NCBI GenBank assembly: GCA_965243345.1 | Contig: CBDEUR010000003.1 | Coordinates: 3,534,001 to 3,598,000, forward strand | Length of the DNA stretch: 64,000 bases | Source: Bin52 sp965243345 | GTDB taxonomy: Bacteria; Pseudomonadota; Alphaproteobacteria; Thalassobaculales; Thalassobaculaceae | Direction of reading: 5' to 3' | Shown: positions 35,063 to 43,817 of the stretch, piece after piece | Numbering within the stretch: position 1 is the first letter of the stretch | How the letters are laid out: every line of letters starts with the position of its first letter | The notes under the pieces: generated by a model | Told to the model about the DNA's origin: nothing | Database searches by the model: none | Seen by the model: the letters and a program-made list of their open reading frames with translations, nothing else | Translations under genes and position numbers: made by a program

Positions 35063-35378
35063 CACCGTGCGGCGCCGGCTGAGCATGCGGCAACCGGGGC
35101 ACCACAAGCCGGATCACAGGGGGCCGGGGAAACCGCGAAGGCTCCGGATTGGCGCATCCCACCAGGATCGTGCACGGACGACTCGGCGGACAGGCCTGCG
35201 CGCCCCCGCTTCAGCGTGACTGCCTGACGGGTACGGGTGCGGCGGCGTCGACCGTCCCCACGCTCCTTCGGGGGTCCGGGCCGGGACATTCGCCACGCGA
35301 TCGCCCGCGTGTTCCCAGGAGGGACTTCCGCCCTGTGCGCGAACAATGCTGCCGGCAGGATGCGGACCGGGGCGGCCG
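35063..35378. other. Intergenic, no gene recognised
   Basis: About 315 bases between two convergent genes, the gamma-glutamyltransferase-like gene and an amidase. No hairpin with a T run, no tRNA and no coding sequence was recognised. Confidence 0.4.
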
Positions 35379-36890
35379 TCACCTGTCCTGAGGAGACGTG
35401 GGCGAGCCGGCCGGACGGTGGACGAGACCGGGGGTCGTGACCACCACCGGGGCCGGGTCGAGGGCCGCAGGGTCGAGGTCGGGGCGCCGGAACAGCCCGG
35501 GGCACAGCCGTTCGTAGGCGGCTGCGGCCGCAAGCGCCGCCGTATCGGCGAGCCGGCGGGCAACGATCTGCATGCCGACCGGCCGGCCATCCGCGGTCAG
35601 GCCGCAGGGAACCGACATCACCGGCAGGCCGGTCACGCTGAAGGCGTAGGTCGAGAGAAGGACGTCCTGGAACCGGTCGACCGGGCGTCCGCCGACGGTG
35701 GTTGGCAGCGGTTCGTCGAGGCGGAACGGCGGCGCTCCCGCCACCGGGGTCACGATGTAGTCATAGCGTTCCATGAACTGCCGGACCCGGTGCCAGTAGA
35801 CGGTGCGCAACCGTTCCGCCCGGGTGACATCGCCGACCGAGAGTTCCTGTGCGGCGGTGATCTGGTTAACCAGCGGTGGTGTCATTCGATCGCCATGGGC
35901 GGCGAAACGGTCGGCATAGCGGGCGATCATGCCGAAACCACGGGTTCCGGCGATGATCTCGCGAAGCTCGGAGGTCTCGAAACTCGCCTCCTCCACCACA
36001 CAGCCGAGATCCTCGAAACGGCGCACGCCGGCGGCGACCAGTGATGCGACCTCCGGATCGAGCGGGATCAGCCCGCCGAGGTCGCAGGACAGGGCGATGC
36101 GGCATCCCTCGGGCAGGGCGAGGCCGGGGGCACCCGCGAAGTCGGTCCCGTCGTCGGGCAGGCTCGCCGGGTCCCTGTCGTCCGGGCCCGCCAGCGCCGC
36201 CATGGTGAGCGCGGTATCACCGACGGTCGCGGTCATCGGCCCCTGGACATGCTGGACCAGCGTGTCCCAGGCGAAGTCGGTCGGCCAGGTCGGAACCCGG
36301 CCGGGGCTCGGCCGCAGGCCGGCGAGATTGTTGAACGAACACGGGATCCGGATCGAACCACCGAGGTCGGTGCCAAGCGCAAGCGGCGCCATCGCGGCGG
36401 CGACCGCCGCACCCGATCCGCCGCTTGACCCACCCGCGGTCACGTTGACGTCCCACGGGTTGCGCGTGGTTCCGAAGACGGGGTTGGTGGTGTTGACGTC
36501 GTGCGCGAACTCCGGCGTGTTGGTCTTGCCCAGCAGGATCGCGCCCGCGGCCCGCAGCCGCTCGACCGGCATCGCATCCACCTCCGGAACGTCGTCTTCC
36601 AGCAGCAGGGATCCGAAGGTGGTCCGCAGCCCGCGGGTCTGCAGGATGTCCTTGGCGAGGAACGGCACCCCCTCGAGCAGACGGGGCGGTTCCCCCCGTG
36701 CGCGGCGCCTGTCGACGGCCTCCGCCTCCTCCAGTGCGCGCGGGTTGAGGGTGCAGACCGCGTTGATCACCGGGTTCAGCGCGTCGATCCGCCCGAGGAA
36801 GGCGCGGGCAACCTCGACGGCGCCGAGCGATCCGTCGGCAACCCCGGACGCGATGCGGGCGGCAGTCATGGCAAGGATGTCGTGGTGCAT
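35379..36890 (-). CDS. Amidase (amidase signature family)
   Basis: A 503-residue amidase. The catalytic Lys is in EGVPFLAKDILQTRG, the Ser pair in TAGGSSGGSGAAVAAAM and GTDLGGSIRIPCS; the tail has VTGLPVMSVPCGLTADGRPVGMQIV (read in parts). Length is that of glutamyl-tRNA-amidotransferase-like or 6-aminohexanoate-type amidases, but no GatB or GatC genes are adjacent, so a free-standing catabolic amidase is likely. It starts at ATG 36890. It is divergent from the aminotransferase gene, with 157 bases between for both promoters. Confidence 0.88.
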   Translation of the reverse strand: MHHDILAMTAARIASGVADGSLGAVEVARAFLGRIDALNPVINAVCTLNPRALEEAEAVDRRRARGEPPRLLEGVPFLAKDILQTRGLRTTFGSLLLEDDVPEVDAMPVERLRAAGAILLGKTNTPEFAHDVNTTNPVFGTTRNPWDVNVTAGGSSGGSGAAVAAAMAPLALGTDLGGSIRIPCSFNNLAGLRPSPGRVPTWPTDFAWDTLVQHVQGPMTATVGDTALTMAALAGPDDRDPASLPDDGTDFAGAPGLALPEGCRIALSCDLGGLIPLDPEVASLVAAGVRRFEDLGCVVEEASFETSELREIIAGTRGFGMIARYADRFAAHGDRMTPPLVNQITAAQELSVGDVTRAERLRTVYWHRVRQFMERYDYIVTPVAGAPPFRLDEPLPTTVGGRPVDRFQDVLLSTYAFSVTGLPVMSVPCGLTADGRPVGMQIVARRLADTAALAAAAAYERLCPGLFRRPDLDPAALDPAPVVVTTPGLVHRPAGSPTSPQDR

Positions 36891-37047
36891 GTCTCTCTCC
36901 GGGCGGGACAGGGTGCCCGCCGCCGGACGGTGCGGCGACGCGCCGCGGAACGCCGGGCGTGGCGTGCCGCGATGGCATTTGGGACTGATCCCGCACAGTG
37001 ATAGACTGCGGGCCTGCCCCGCCACAACCATCCTGGGAGACTGCTCC

Positions 37048-38436
37048 ATGCCGCTGCAACCCAACTCGCCGGAAGCACGGGACGTCGCGTATCTGCTGCA
37101 TCCCTACACGAACTTCCGCCAGCACGAAGAACAGGGGCCGATGGTCATCGAGCGCGGTGACGGCGTCTATGTCTGGGATACCGGCGGCAAGCAGTACATC
37201 GAGGGCATGGCCGGGCTGTGGTCGACCTCGCTCGGCTTTCAGCACAAGCGCCTGGTCGCCGCCGCGGTCAAGCAGCTCGAGACCCTGCCCTACTACCACC
37301 AATTCGGCCAGAAGTCGCACCTGCCCGGCATCGACCTTGCCGAGAAACTGATGGGGCTGGCGCCGACCTCGATTTCCCGGGTGTTCTTCAACAACTCGGG
37401 CTCGGAGGCAAACGACACCGCGATCAAGTTCATCTGGTACTACAACAATGCTCGCGGGCGTCATCAGAAGAAGAAGATCGTCGGCCGGGTGAACGGCTAC
37501 CACGGGATCACGCTGGCGGCTGCCAGCCTGACCGGCCGGTCGCTCAACCATTCCGGTTTCGACGTGCCGCTCGACCGTTTCATCCACACCGGCAACCCGC
37601 ATTTCTACCGCTTCGGCGAGGAAGGCGAGAGCGAGGAGGACTTCGCCACCCGCATGGCCGAGGAACTCGACGCGCTGATCCAGTCCGAGGGGCCGGAGAC
37701 GGTGGCCGCGTTCTTCGCCGAACCGGTGATGGGCGCGGGCGGCGTGATTGTCCCGCCGGCAACCTATTTCCCGAAGATCCAGGAGGTTCTGCGCAGGCAC
37801 GACGTGCTGTTCGTTGCCGACGAGGTGATCTGCGGTTTCGGACGGACTGGCAATGTCTGGGGTTCGCAGACCTTCGGCATCGAACCCGACATCATGGTGT
37901 GTGCGAAGGCGCTGTCATCGAGCTACCTGCCGATCTCGGCGACGATGGTCTCCGACGAGGTCTACCAGGCGGTCGCCGACCAGAGCGCGAAGCTCGGCGT
38001 GTTCGGCCACGGCTACACCTATTCCGGCCACCCTGTCGCGGCGGCGGTGGCGCTGGAGACCCTGAAGATCTACGAGGAAGAAGAAACCTTCGACCATGTC
38101 AGGAGCGTTGCCGGCCGGTTCCAGCAGCGGATCCAGGGCTTTGCCGACCATCCGCTGGTCGGCGAGACGCGTGGCGTCGGACTGGTCGGGGCCACCGAAC
38201 TGGTGAAGGACAAGGCGACCAGGGAACCGTTCGCGGCGTCGGACGGTGTCGGTGCGCTGGTCAATGACCTGTGCGCCCGCGAGGGCCTGATCACGCGGCC
38301 GGTCGGGGATTCGATGTGTTTCGCACCGCCCCTGATCATCACCGAGAGCGAGATCGACGAGATGTTCGACCGTTACGCCCGCGCGCTGGACGCCGGACTT
38401 GACCAGTTGACCAGGCAGGGAACGGCGGTCGCGTAA
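37048..38436 (+). CDS. Class III aminotransferase, SpuC/omega-amino-acid type
   Basis: A 462-residue PLP enzyme. It begins with LHPYTNFRQHEEQGPMVIERG, like putrescine-pyruvate and omega-amino-acid aminotransferases, and has NSGSEANDTAIKF, VNGYHGITLAA, and VADEVICGFGRTG. The PLP Lys is in CAKALSSSYLP; the phosphate cup is completed by GYTYSGHPVAAAVA. Start is ATG 37048 with ribosome site gggaga. Downstream (90 bases) follow all parts of a polyamine-type ABC importer, so the enzyme probably removes the amino group of the imported amine using pyruvate. Confidence 0.88.
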   Translation: MPLQPNSPEARDVAYLLHPYTNFRQHEEQGPMVIERGDGVYVWDTGGKQYIEGMAGLWSTSLGFQHKRLVAAAVKQLETLPYYHQFGQKSHLPGIDLAEKLMGLAPTSISRVFFNNSGSEANDTAIKFIWYYNNARGRHQKKKIVGRVNGYHGITLAAASLTGRSLNHSGFDVPLDRFIHTGNPHFYRFGEEGESEEDFATRMAEELDALIQSEGPETVAAFFAEPVMGAGGVIVPPATYFPKIQEVLRRHDVLFVADEVICGFGRTGNVWGSQTFGIEPDIMVCAKALSSSYLPISATMVSDEVYQAVADQSAKLGVFGHGYTYSGHPVAAAVALETLKIYEEEETFDHVRSVAGRFQQRIQGFADHPLVGETRGVGLVGATELVKDKATREPFAASDGVGALVNDLCAREGLITRPVGDSMCFAPPLIITESEIDEMFDRYARALDAGLDQLTRQGTAVA

Positions 38437-38525
38437 CCACGCATGATCCCTGCAGTCCGGTGCCGCCCTTTGAACCGCCGTTTCCCCGTGGCCGGGGGAA
38501 CGGCGGGATCGGGGAAGGACCGGTC

Positions 38526-39620
38526 GTGACCGCCACACCGGACGTGCTGGTCCGGTTCCGAAACGTCGAGAAGACCTATGACGGTCAGGTCAACGTCGTC
38601 GACCGGCTCAACCTGGAGATCCGTCGGGGCGAGTTCCTGACCCTGCTGGGGCCGTCGGGCTCGGGCAAGACGACCATCCTGCTGATGCTTGCGGGGTTCG
38701 AAGCGGTCACCGCGGGCGATATCGCCTTGAACGATCGATCGCTCGCCAATGTACCGCCGTTCCGGCGCAACATGGGCATCGTGTTCCAGAACTACGCGCT
38801 TTTCCCGCACCGGTCGGTATTCCAGAACGTCGCCTTTCCCCTGGTCCAGCGCCGGGTTGCCAGAACCGTCATCCGCGAGAAGGTGGATACCGCGCTGCGG
38901 ATGGTCGACCTCGCCGGACTCGGCGACCGGCGACCGCACCAGCTCTCCGGTGGCCAGCAGCAGCGCGTCGCGCTGGCGCGCGCGCTGGTCTTCGAGCCGG
39001 AAATGGTGCTGATGGACGAACCGCTGGGCGCGCTCGACAGGCAGTTGCGCGAACAGATGCAGATCGAGATCAAGCACCTGCACGACGAGCTCGGCATGAC
39101 CGTCGCCTACGTCACCCACGACCAGGGAGAGGCGCTCACCATGTCGGACCGGGTTGCGATCATGAACGACGGCCTGATCCAGCAGGTGGGTTCGCCCCAC
39201 GAGGTCTACGAGGAGCCGGCCAATGCGTTCGTTGCCGGTTTCGTGGGCGAGAACAACGGGTTCGAAGGCGTCATCGAGGGCACCGACGGCGCCGAGTGCG
39301 CCGTCAGGCTGGCCTCGGGCGATCTGGTCCGGGCGCGGTCGGCCACACCGCGCGCCCGGGGAGAGGCGGCGAGCCTCTCGCTGCGCCCGGAGCGGCTCTC
39401 GATCAATCCGCCAGACGGCATGACCGCGAACCGGTTCGAGGCGCGGATCGTCGAGGTGATCTACTTCGGTGCCCACAACCGTGTGCGCCTTGCCATGGCC
39501 GGGCGGGACGACATCGTCGCGCGGGTGCCGGCGGGCGCGGACAGCGATACCCTCCGGCCCGGGGCGCCGGTCACGATCGGCTGGTCTTCCGAGCACTGCC
39601 GGGTGCTGGCGCCGGCATGA
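38526..39620 (+). CDS. potA: Polyamine-type ABC transporter ATPase PotA
   Basis: A 364-residue ATPase. Walker A is GPSGSGKTT, the Q-loop VFQNYALFPH, signature LSGGQQQRVALARAL, Walker B VLMDEPLGALD, and the switch His in THDQGEA. The C-terminal TOBE domain follows (from about residue 240). GTG at 38526 is preceded by gaagga; the longer frame upstream is not family sequence. It energises the two permeases encoded next, and overlaps the first by four bases. Confidence 0.92.
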   Translation: MTATPDVLVRFRNVEKTYDGQVNVVDRLNLEIRRGEFLTLLGPSGSGKTTILLMLAGFEAVTAGDIALNDRSLANVPPFRRNMGIVFQNYALFPHRSVFQNVAFPLVQRRVARTVIREKVDTALRMVDLAGLGDRRPHQLSGGQQQRVALARALVFEPEMVLMDEPLGALDRQLREQMQIEIKHLHDELGMTVAYVTHDQGEALTMSDRVAIMNDGLIQQVGSPHEVYEEPANAFVAGFVGENNGFEGVIEGTDGAECAVRLASGDLVRARSATPRARGEAASLSLRPERLSINPPDGMTANRFEARIVEVIYFGAHNRVRLAMAGRDDIVARVPAGADSDTLRPGAPVTIGWSSEHCRVLAPA

Positions 39621-40846
39621 CCGCCTCTGCCGGGAGCAGCCTCGAGCTCAAGCTCCGCCGTGTCCAGCGCAGACGCTCGTTCACCTCCTTCCTGCTGGTT
39701 GCGCCCCTGCTCCTGTTCATTCTCGTGGTGTTTGCGGGCCCGATCCTCTCGTTGCTGTACTTCAGCATCGATGATCCGAAGCTTGCCGAGGTCATGCCCC
39801 TGACCGCGAAGATCGTTGCAGCCTGGGACGGTGCGGAACTGCCGGGCGAGGACGCCTACGCGGCAGTGGTCGAGGAAATCCGGACCGCCTATGCCAACAG
39901 GACCGTCGCTGCGGCGGCCATGCGGCTGAACTACGAGATCAGCGGTTTTCGCAGCATGGTGATGCGAACCGGGCGGAAGATCCGCCGCATCACCGGACCG
40001 CCCTACAGGGACGCCCTGATCGGACTGGACAAACGCTGGGGCGACATCGCCTACTGGCGGGCGATCAAGGCATCGGCCGGACCCTACACCACTCGCTACC
40101 TGCTGGCGGCCGTCGACCTCGAGCGCCGCTGGGACGGCAGTGTCGCGAAGGCGCCGCCGGAACGGACCATCTACGTCGAGTACCTGCAGCGTACCTTCTG
40201 GATCAGTTTCTGGGTGCTCGCCTGGTGCATCGCCATCGGCTATCCGATGGCCTATCTCATCGCCACCTCCGGCAAGCGCACCTCGCGGATCCTGCTGGCG
40301 CTGGTATTGCTGCCGTTCTGGACCTCCCTGCTGGTGCGCACTGCCGCCTGGGTGGTGCTGCTGCAGAACAAGGGCATCGTCAACGACTTCCTGCTGCTTG
40401 CCGGCATCGTGGACGAGCCGCTCACGCTGATCTTCAACCGCACCGGCGTCTACATCGCGATGGTCCATATTCTGCTGCCCTTCCTGGTACTGCCGCTCTA
40501 TGCCGTCATGCGAAACATCCCGCCCAGCCAGTTGCGGGCCGCGGCCTCGCTCGGAGCCCGGCCGGTCGCAGCCTTCCTTTCGATCTACCTGCCGCAGACC
40601 CTGCCCGGGCTCGGCGCGGGCTGCATCCTCGTCTTCATCCTGTCGATCGGCTTCTACATCACGCCGGCACTGATCGGCGGCGCGTCCGACCAGATGCTGA
40701 GCTATCTCATCGCCGAGTTCGCGACCCGCACCGGCAACTGGGGCATGGCGAGCGCGATCGCGATCCTGCTCCTGCTGAGCGTGGCCGCCCTGTACCCGGT
40801 CTATCGCGGACTGGTGCGTGGCGGCGCCGGGTTCAGGTTCGGATAA
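39617..40846 (+). CDS. potB: ABC transporter permease PotB-like, with long insertion
   Basis: A 409-residue permease of the spermidine/putrescine type. After the first helix (FLLVAPLLLFILVVFAGPILSL read in parts) comes an extracytoplasmic stretch of about 130 residues before the next helix FWISFWVLAWCIAIGYPMAYLI, longer than in E. coli PotB. The ATPase-contact EAA loop is LRAAASLGARPVAAFLSIYLP. The ATG overlaps the potA stop (39617-39620). The insertion could bind or shape the receptor. Confidence 0.88.
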   Translation: MTASAGSSLELKLRRVQRRRSFTSFLLVAPLLLFILVVFAGPILSLLYFSIDDPKLAEVMPLTAKIVAAWDGAELPGEDAYAAVVEEIRTAYANRTVAAAAMRLNYEISGFRSMVMRTGRKIRRITGPPYRDALIGLDKRWGDIAYWRAIKASAGPYTTRYLLAAVDLERRWDGSVAKAPPERTIYVEYLQRTFWISFWVLAWCIAIGYPMAYLIATSGKRTSRILLALVLLPFWTSLLVRTAAWVVLLQNKGIVNDFLLLAGIVDEPLTLIFNRTGVYIAMVHILLPFLVLPLYAVMRNIPPSQLRAAASLGARPVAAFLSIYLPQTLPGLGAGCILVFILSIGFYITPALIGGASDQMLSYLIAEFATRTGNWGMASAIAILLLLSVAALYPVYRGLVRGGAGFRFG

Positions 40847-41676
40847 TGGCGCTTCCGGTCAACGCCACCCGCGGCCAGCACGTCTGGTACTGGTGCCTGC
40901 GGCTCATCTGTGCCTTCGGTTTCCTGTTCCTGGTCGGCCCGATCGTGGTCATCGTTCCAATCTCGTTCAGTGCCGGGAGTTTCCTGAGCTATCCGCTGCC
41001 CGGCCTTTCCCTGCGCTGGTACCAAACGGTCGTCGAACCGTTTCCGTGGATGTTCGCGCTGGAGAACAGCCTGATCGTCGCCGTGGCGACGACACTGATT
41101 GCCACCACCCTCGGAACACTTGCGGCCTACGGACTCACGCGCGCCGACTTTCCCGGCAAGCCGCTGGTCTTCGGCCTGCTGATCTCGCCGCTTGCGGTGC
41201 CGGTGGTGATCAGTGCGCTCGGGCTCTATTTCTTCTTCGCCCGTGTCGGACTGGTGCAGACCCATGCCGGGCTCATCATCGCCCACGTGGTGCTGGCGGT
41301 GCCCTTTGTCGTCATCACCGTCTCGGCAACTCTCAAGGGCTTTGACTGGAACCTGGTCCGCGCCGCCGAGAGCCTGGGCGCACCCCCGCTCGCCGCCTTC
41401 TTCCAGGTCACACTGCCCCTGATCGCGCCCGGCGTGCTTGCCGGCGCGGTGTTCGCGTTCGTGACCTCGCTCGACGAGGTGATCGTGGCGCTGTTTGTCA
41501 GCGGTCCGGCGCAGATCACGCTGCCGCGACAGCTCTTCACCGGCCTGCGCGATCAGCTCGACCCGTCGATTGTTGCAATCGCAACCATTCTGATAGTGTT
41601 CTCCCTTGCCCTGCTTGCCGTGGTGGAACTGCTGCAGTGGCGAGCCGCCCGGCACCGGTCCCGGCGCAACACGTAG
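40846..41676 (+). CDS. potC: ABC transporter permease PotC-like
   Basis: A 276-residue permease with six helices. The EAA loop is VRAAESLGAPPLAAFFQVTLPLI; SLDEVIVALFVSG is the typical following motif of polyamine permeases. Its ATG overlaps the preceding stop by one base (TAATG at 40844-40848). With PotA, PotB and PotD it completes the importer. Confidence 0.9.
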   Translation: MALPVNATRGQHVWYWCLRLICAFGFLFLVGPIVVIVPISFSAGSFLSYPLPGLSLRWYQTVVEPFPWMFALENSLIVAVATTLIATTLGTLAAYGLTRADFPGKPLVFGLLISPLAVPVVISALGLYFFFARVGLVQTHAGLIIAHVVLAVPFVVITVSATLKGFDWNLVRAAESLGAPPLAAFFQVTLPLIAPGVLAGAVFAFVTSLDEVIVALFVSGPAQITLPRQLFTGLRDQLDPSIVAIATILIVFSLALLAVVELLQWRAARHRSRRNT

Positions 41677-41757
41677 CGACACTTCACGCGGAGACAGACA
41701 AGGGCAGAGGCGAGACAACAGGCAGAAGCCGTTCGCGGCGGAAGGGAGGACGAAGCC

Positions 41758-42819
41758 ATGCGCATCATCACGAGGAAAGTCAGCACGCTTTTCGCGGTGG
41801 CCGCGGCCCTGGGCCTGGTTTCAGGGGCTGCCGACGCCCGCGACTTCACCATCGCAAGCTGGGGCGGCACCTACCAGGAAGCGCAGCGCAACGTATATTT
41901 CACGCCGTTCGGCGAGGCATCGGACACAGCCTTCCTCGAGGACGTCTACCTCGGCGGCTGGGCCCAGTTCCAGGCCATGCAGGACACCGGGCAGATCCCG
42001 TGGGATGTCGTTCAGGTCGAGACCTCCGAACTGGTCCGCGGCTGCGAGGAAGGCGTGTTCGTCAAGCTCGACTGGTCGAGGATCCTGCCCGCCGAAGACC
42101 TCCTGCCCGACGCCGTCACCGACTGCGGGGTCGGCAACATCGTCTGGTCGGTGGTCATTGCGTACAACGCCGATACCGTCGGCACGGCACCCGCATCGCT
42201 CGCCGATTTCTGGGACACGGAGACCTGGCCGGGCAAGCGCGGCATGCGCAAGGGGCCGAAGCTCAATCTCGAATACGCGCTGCTGGCTGACGGGGTCGCA
42301 CCGGCCGATGTCTATGCCGTGCTCAACACGCCCGAGGGTGTGGACCGGGCCTTCGCGAAGCTCGACGAAGTCAAGCCGCTCGTCCAGTGGTGGGAAGCCG
42401 GAGCGCAGGCACCGGAGTGGCTGGCGGCCGGAGACGTCGAGCTGAGCGTCGCCTACAACGGGCGGATCAGCAATGCCCAGAAGGAAGGCAAGAACCTGCA
42501 GATGGTCTGGGACGGGACGATCTACGCCATCGATTCCTGGGCCATCATCGAGGGCGCACCGCACCAGGATGCGGGCTACGACTTCATCAGGTTCGCGTCC
42601 GATCCCGGGCGCCAGGCCGCCTTCACCAAGGCCTATGCCTACGGTCCCACGCACAATGACGGTATCGGCATGGTCGAGCCGGAGCGCGCGAAGATCCTGC
42701 CGGCGGGCGACAACCTCGCGACCGGCCTGTTCGGCGGCAGCCAGGAAGCGGTCGACTTCTGGGTCGACTACCAGGAAGAGCTGACCGAGCGCTGGAACCG
42801 CTGGGTGGCGCAGAACTGA
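41758..42819 (+). CDS. potD: ABC transporter substrate-binding protein PotD-like
   Basis: A 353-residue periplasmic receptor with a signal peptide (hydrophobic LFAVAAALGLVSGAADA, cleavage near residue 28). The mature start DFTIASWGGTYQEAQR is that of the PotD/PotF group; YDFIRFASDPGRQAAF is the late conserved helix. NIVWSVVIAYNADTV and WDGTIYAIDSWAI line the expected ligand cleft. It binds an amine or related cation, judging by family and by the aminotransferase in the same operon. It ends just before a bidirectional hairpin. Confidence 0.9.
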   Translation: MRIITRKVSTLFAVAAALGLVSGAADARDFTIASWGGTYQEAQRNVYFTPFGEASDTAFLEDVYLGGWAQFQAMQDTGQIPWDVVQVETSELVRGCEEGVFVKLDWSRILPAEDLLPDAVTDCGVGNIVWSVVIAYNADTVGTAPASLADFWDTETWPGKRGMRKGPKLNLEYALLADGVAPADVYAVLNTPEGVDRAFAKLDEVKPLVQWWEAGAQAPEWLAAGDVELSVAYNGRISNAQKEGKNLQMVWDGTIYAIDSWAIIEGAPHQDAGYDFIRFASDPGRQAAFTKAYAYGPTHNDGIGMVEPERAKILPAGDNLATGLFGGSQEAVDFWVDYQEELTERWNRWVAQN

Positions 42820-42834
42820 AACCTGGAGGAACGG

Positions 42835-42858
42835 CGGTGACGGGCCAGCCCGTCACCG
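42835..42858. terminator. Bidirectional hairpin between potD and dioxygenase gene
   Basis: A perfect 10-base-pair inverted repeat (cggtgacggg, loop ccag, cccgtcaccg) lies 15 bases after the potD stop and 16 bases beyond the convergent dioxygenase stop. No T run follows on either strand, but position and symmetry suggest it ends or protects both transcripts. Confidence 0.6.
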
Positions 42859-42874
42859 TCGCCCCGGGGAGCCG

Positions 42875-43435
42875 TCAGGCCGGGGCCAGCACGAAGTCGA
42901 ACCATGCACGCCACGCGTCGCTGGCGTCGCGATCCAGCCGAAGCAGCAGATCGTCGCGGTAGATGCCATCGCGCGTGTTGGCCCCGGCAAGATCGGGAAA
43001 GTAGACCTGCGTGGTCAGCGGGCGCGTGCCCGCACCGTGGACCTTCACGTGGATATGCGGTGTGCGGCCCGGATAGTGGCCCGGACGGATGGTGAGAAAC
43101 CGGAAGGCGCCCGCGGCATCGGCAACCTGGTGACCGCGGTAGCGAAAGCCCCGGTTGTCGTAGCGGCCGCGCTCGTCGCAGTGCCAGATGTCGACAACGG
43201 CGCCGGGTACCGGCCGGCAGTCCCTTGTCAGCACAGAACCCTCGAAGACGAGGGTCTCGCCGTGGCTACCGGGCTCGCGCAGGTCCGCACGGCGCGGCGT
43301 CGACGGGGTGTAGTATGGCCCCGCGGTCTGCCGGCGCGTGGGGGATCCGCACCCGGACGCCCGCGCCGGGAACGGCAGCGCACTCGCAACCAGTCCCAGA
43401 GCGACCACCCGTCTCGTTGTCCCGCGCCGTTCCAT
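42875..43435 (-). CDS. Intradiol ring-cleavage dioxygenase, exported
   Basis: A 186-residue iron(III) dioxygenase-fold protein. The iron ligands are visible: Tyr in CDERGRYDNRGFRYRGHQ, Tyr in PGHYPGRTPHIHVKV with the two His of HIH. The N-terminus has a signal-like stretch RRVVALGLVASALPFPARAS, perhaps Tat-type, so it would act outside the cytoplasm. It lacks the N-terminal dimer domain of catechol dioxygenases, like other small secreted members. The substrate may be a catechol from lignin-like material. Confidence 0.85.
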   Translation of the reverse strand: MERRGTTRRVVALGLVASALPFPARASGCGSPTRRQTAGPYYTPSTPRRADLREPGSHGETLVFEGSVLTRDCRPVPGAVVDIWHCDERGRYDNRGFRYRGHQVADAAGAFRFLTIRPGHYPGRTPHIHVKVHGAGTRPLTTQVYFPDLAGANTRDGIYRDDLLLRLDRDASDAWRAWFDFVLAPA

Positions 43436-43817
43436 TGCTCAAGCGTATCCGAAATCGTTCCACGGATCGACAGACATGGACCGGAAAACCGCGACGCTTC
43501 ACCCCCGACTGATCGATCCAGCGGCCCATGGTTTGCGTCGTGATCTTCCCGCGTCTTGCAAGACCTGCCGTCGTCATCCACAAATCGCAACCCACGCAAT
43601 GATCCCGGCAGGGTCGTGCCTCCATTGTCGGGTTCGTTGCCCGATTGTGAGGCAGGGCCATGGCGACCGTGACGATGGCGGTACGGCTCGACATGGCGAC
43701 ACCGTCGCTCGCCGCCTGTTCCGGGTGTCGCAGACAGGACCGGACGGTGTCATCCAGGTGGCCCCGGTGCGCCGCACACGGGGCATGTGCGCGCGGTAAC
43801 GCGGAAGGGAAGCGGCA
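43436..43817. other. Intergenic, no gene recognised
   Basis: About 380 bases between the divergent dioxygenase and NucS-like genes. Short open frames on both strands are without family sequence. It should hold two divergent promoters. Confidence 0.4.
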
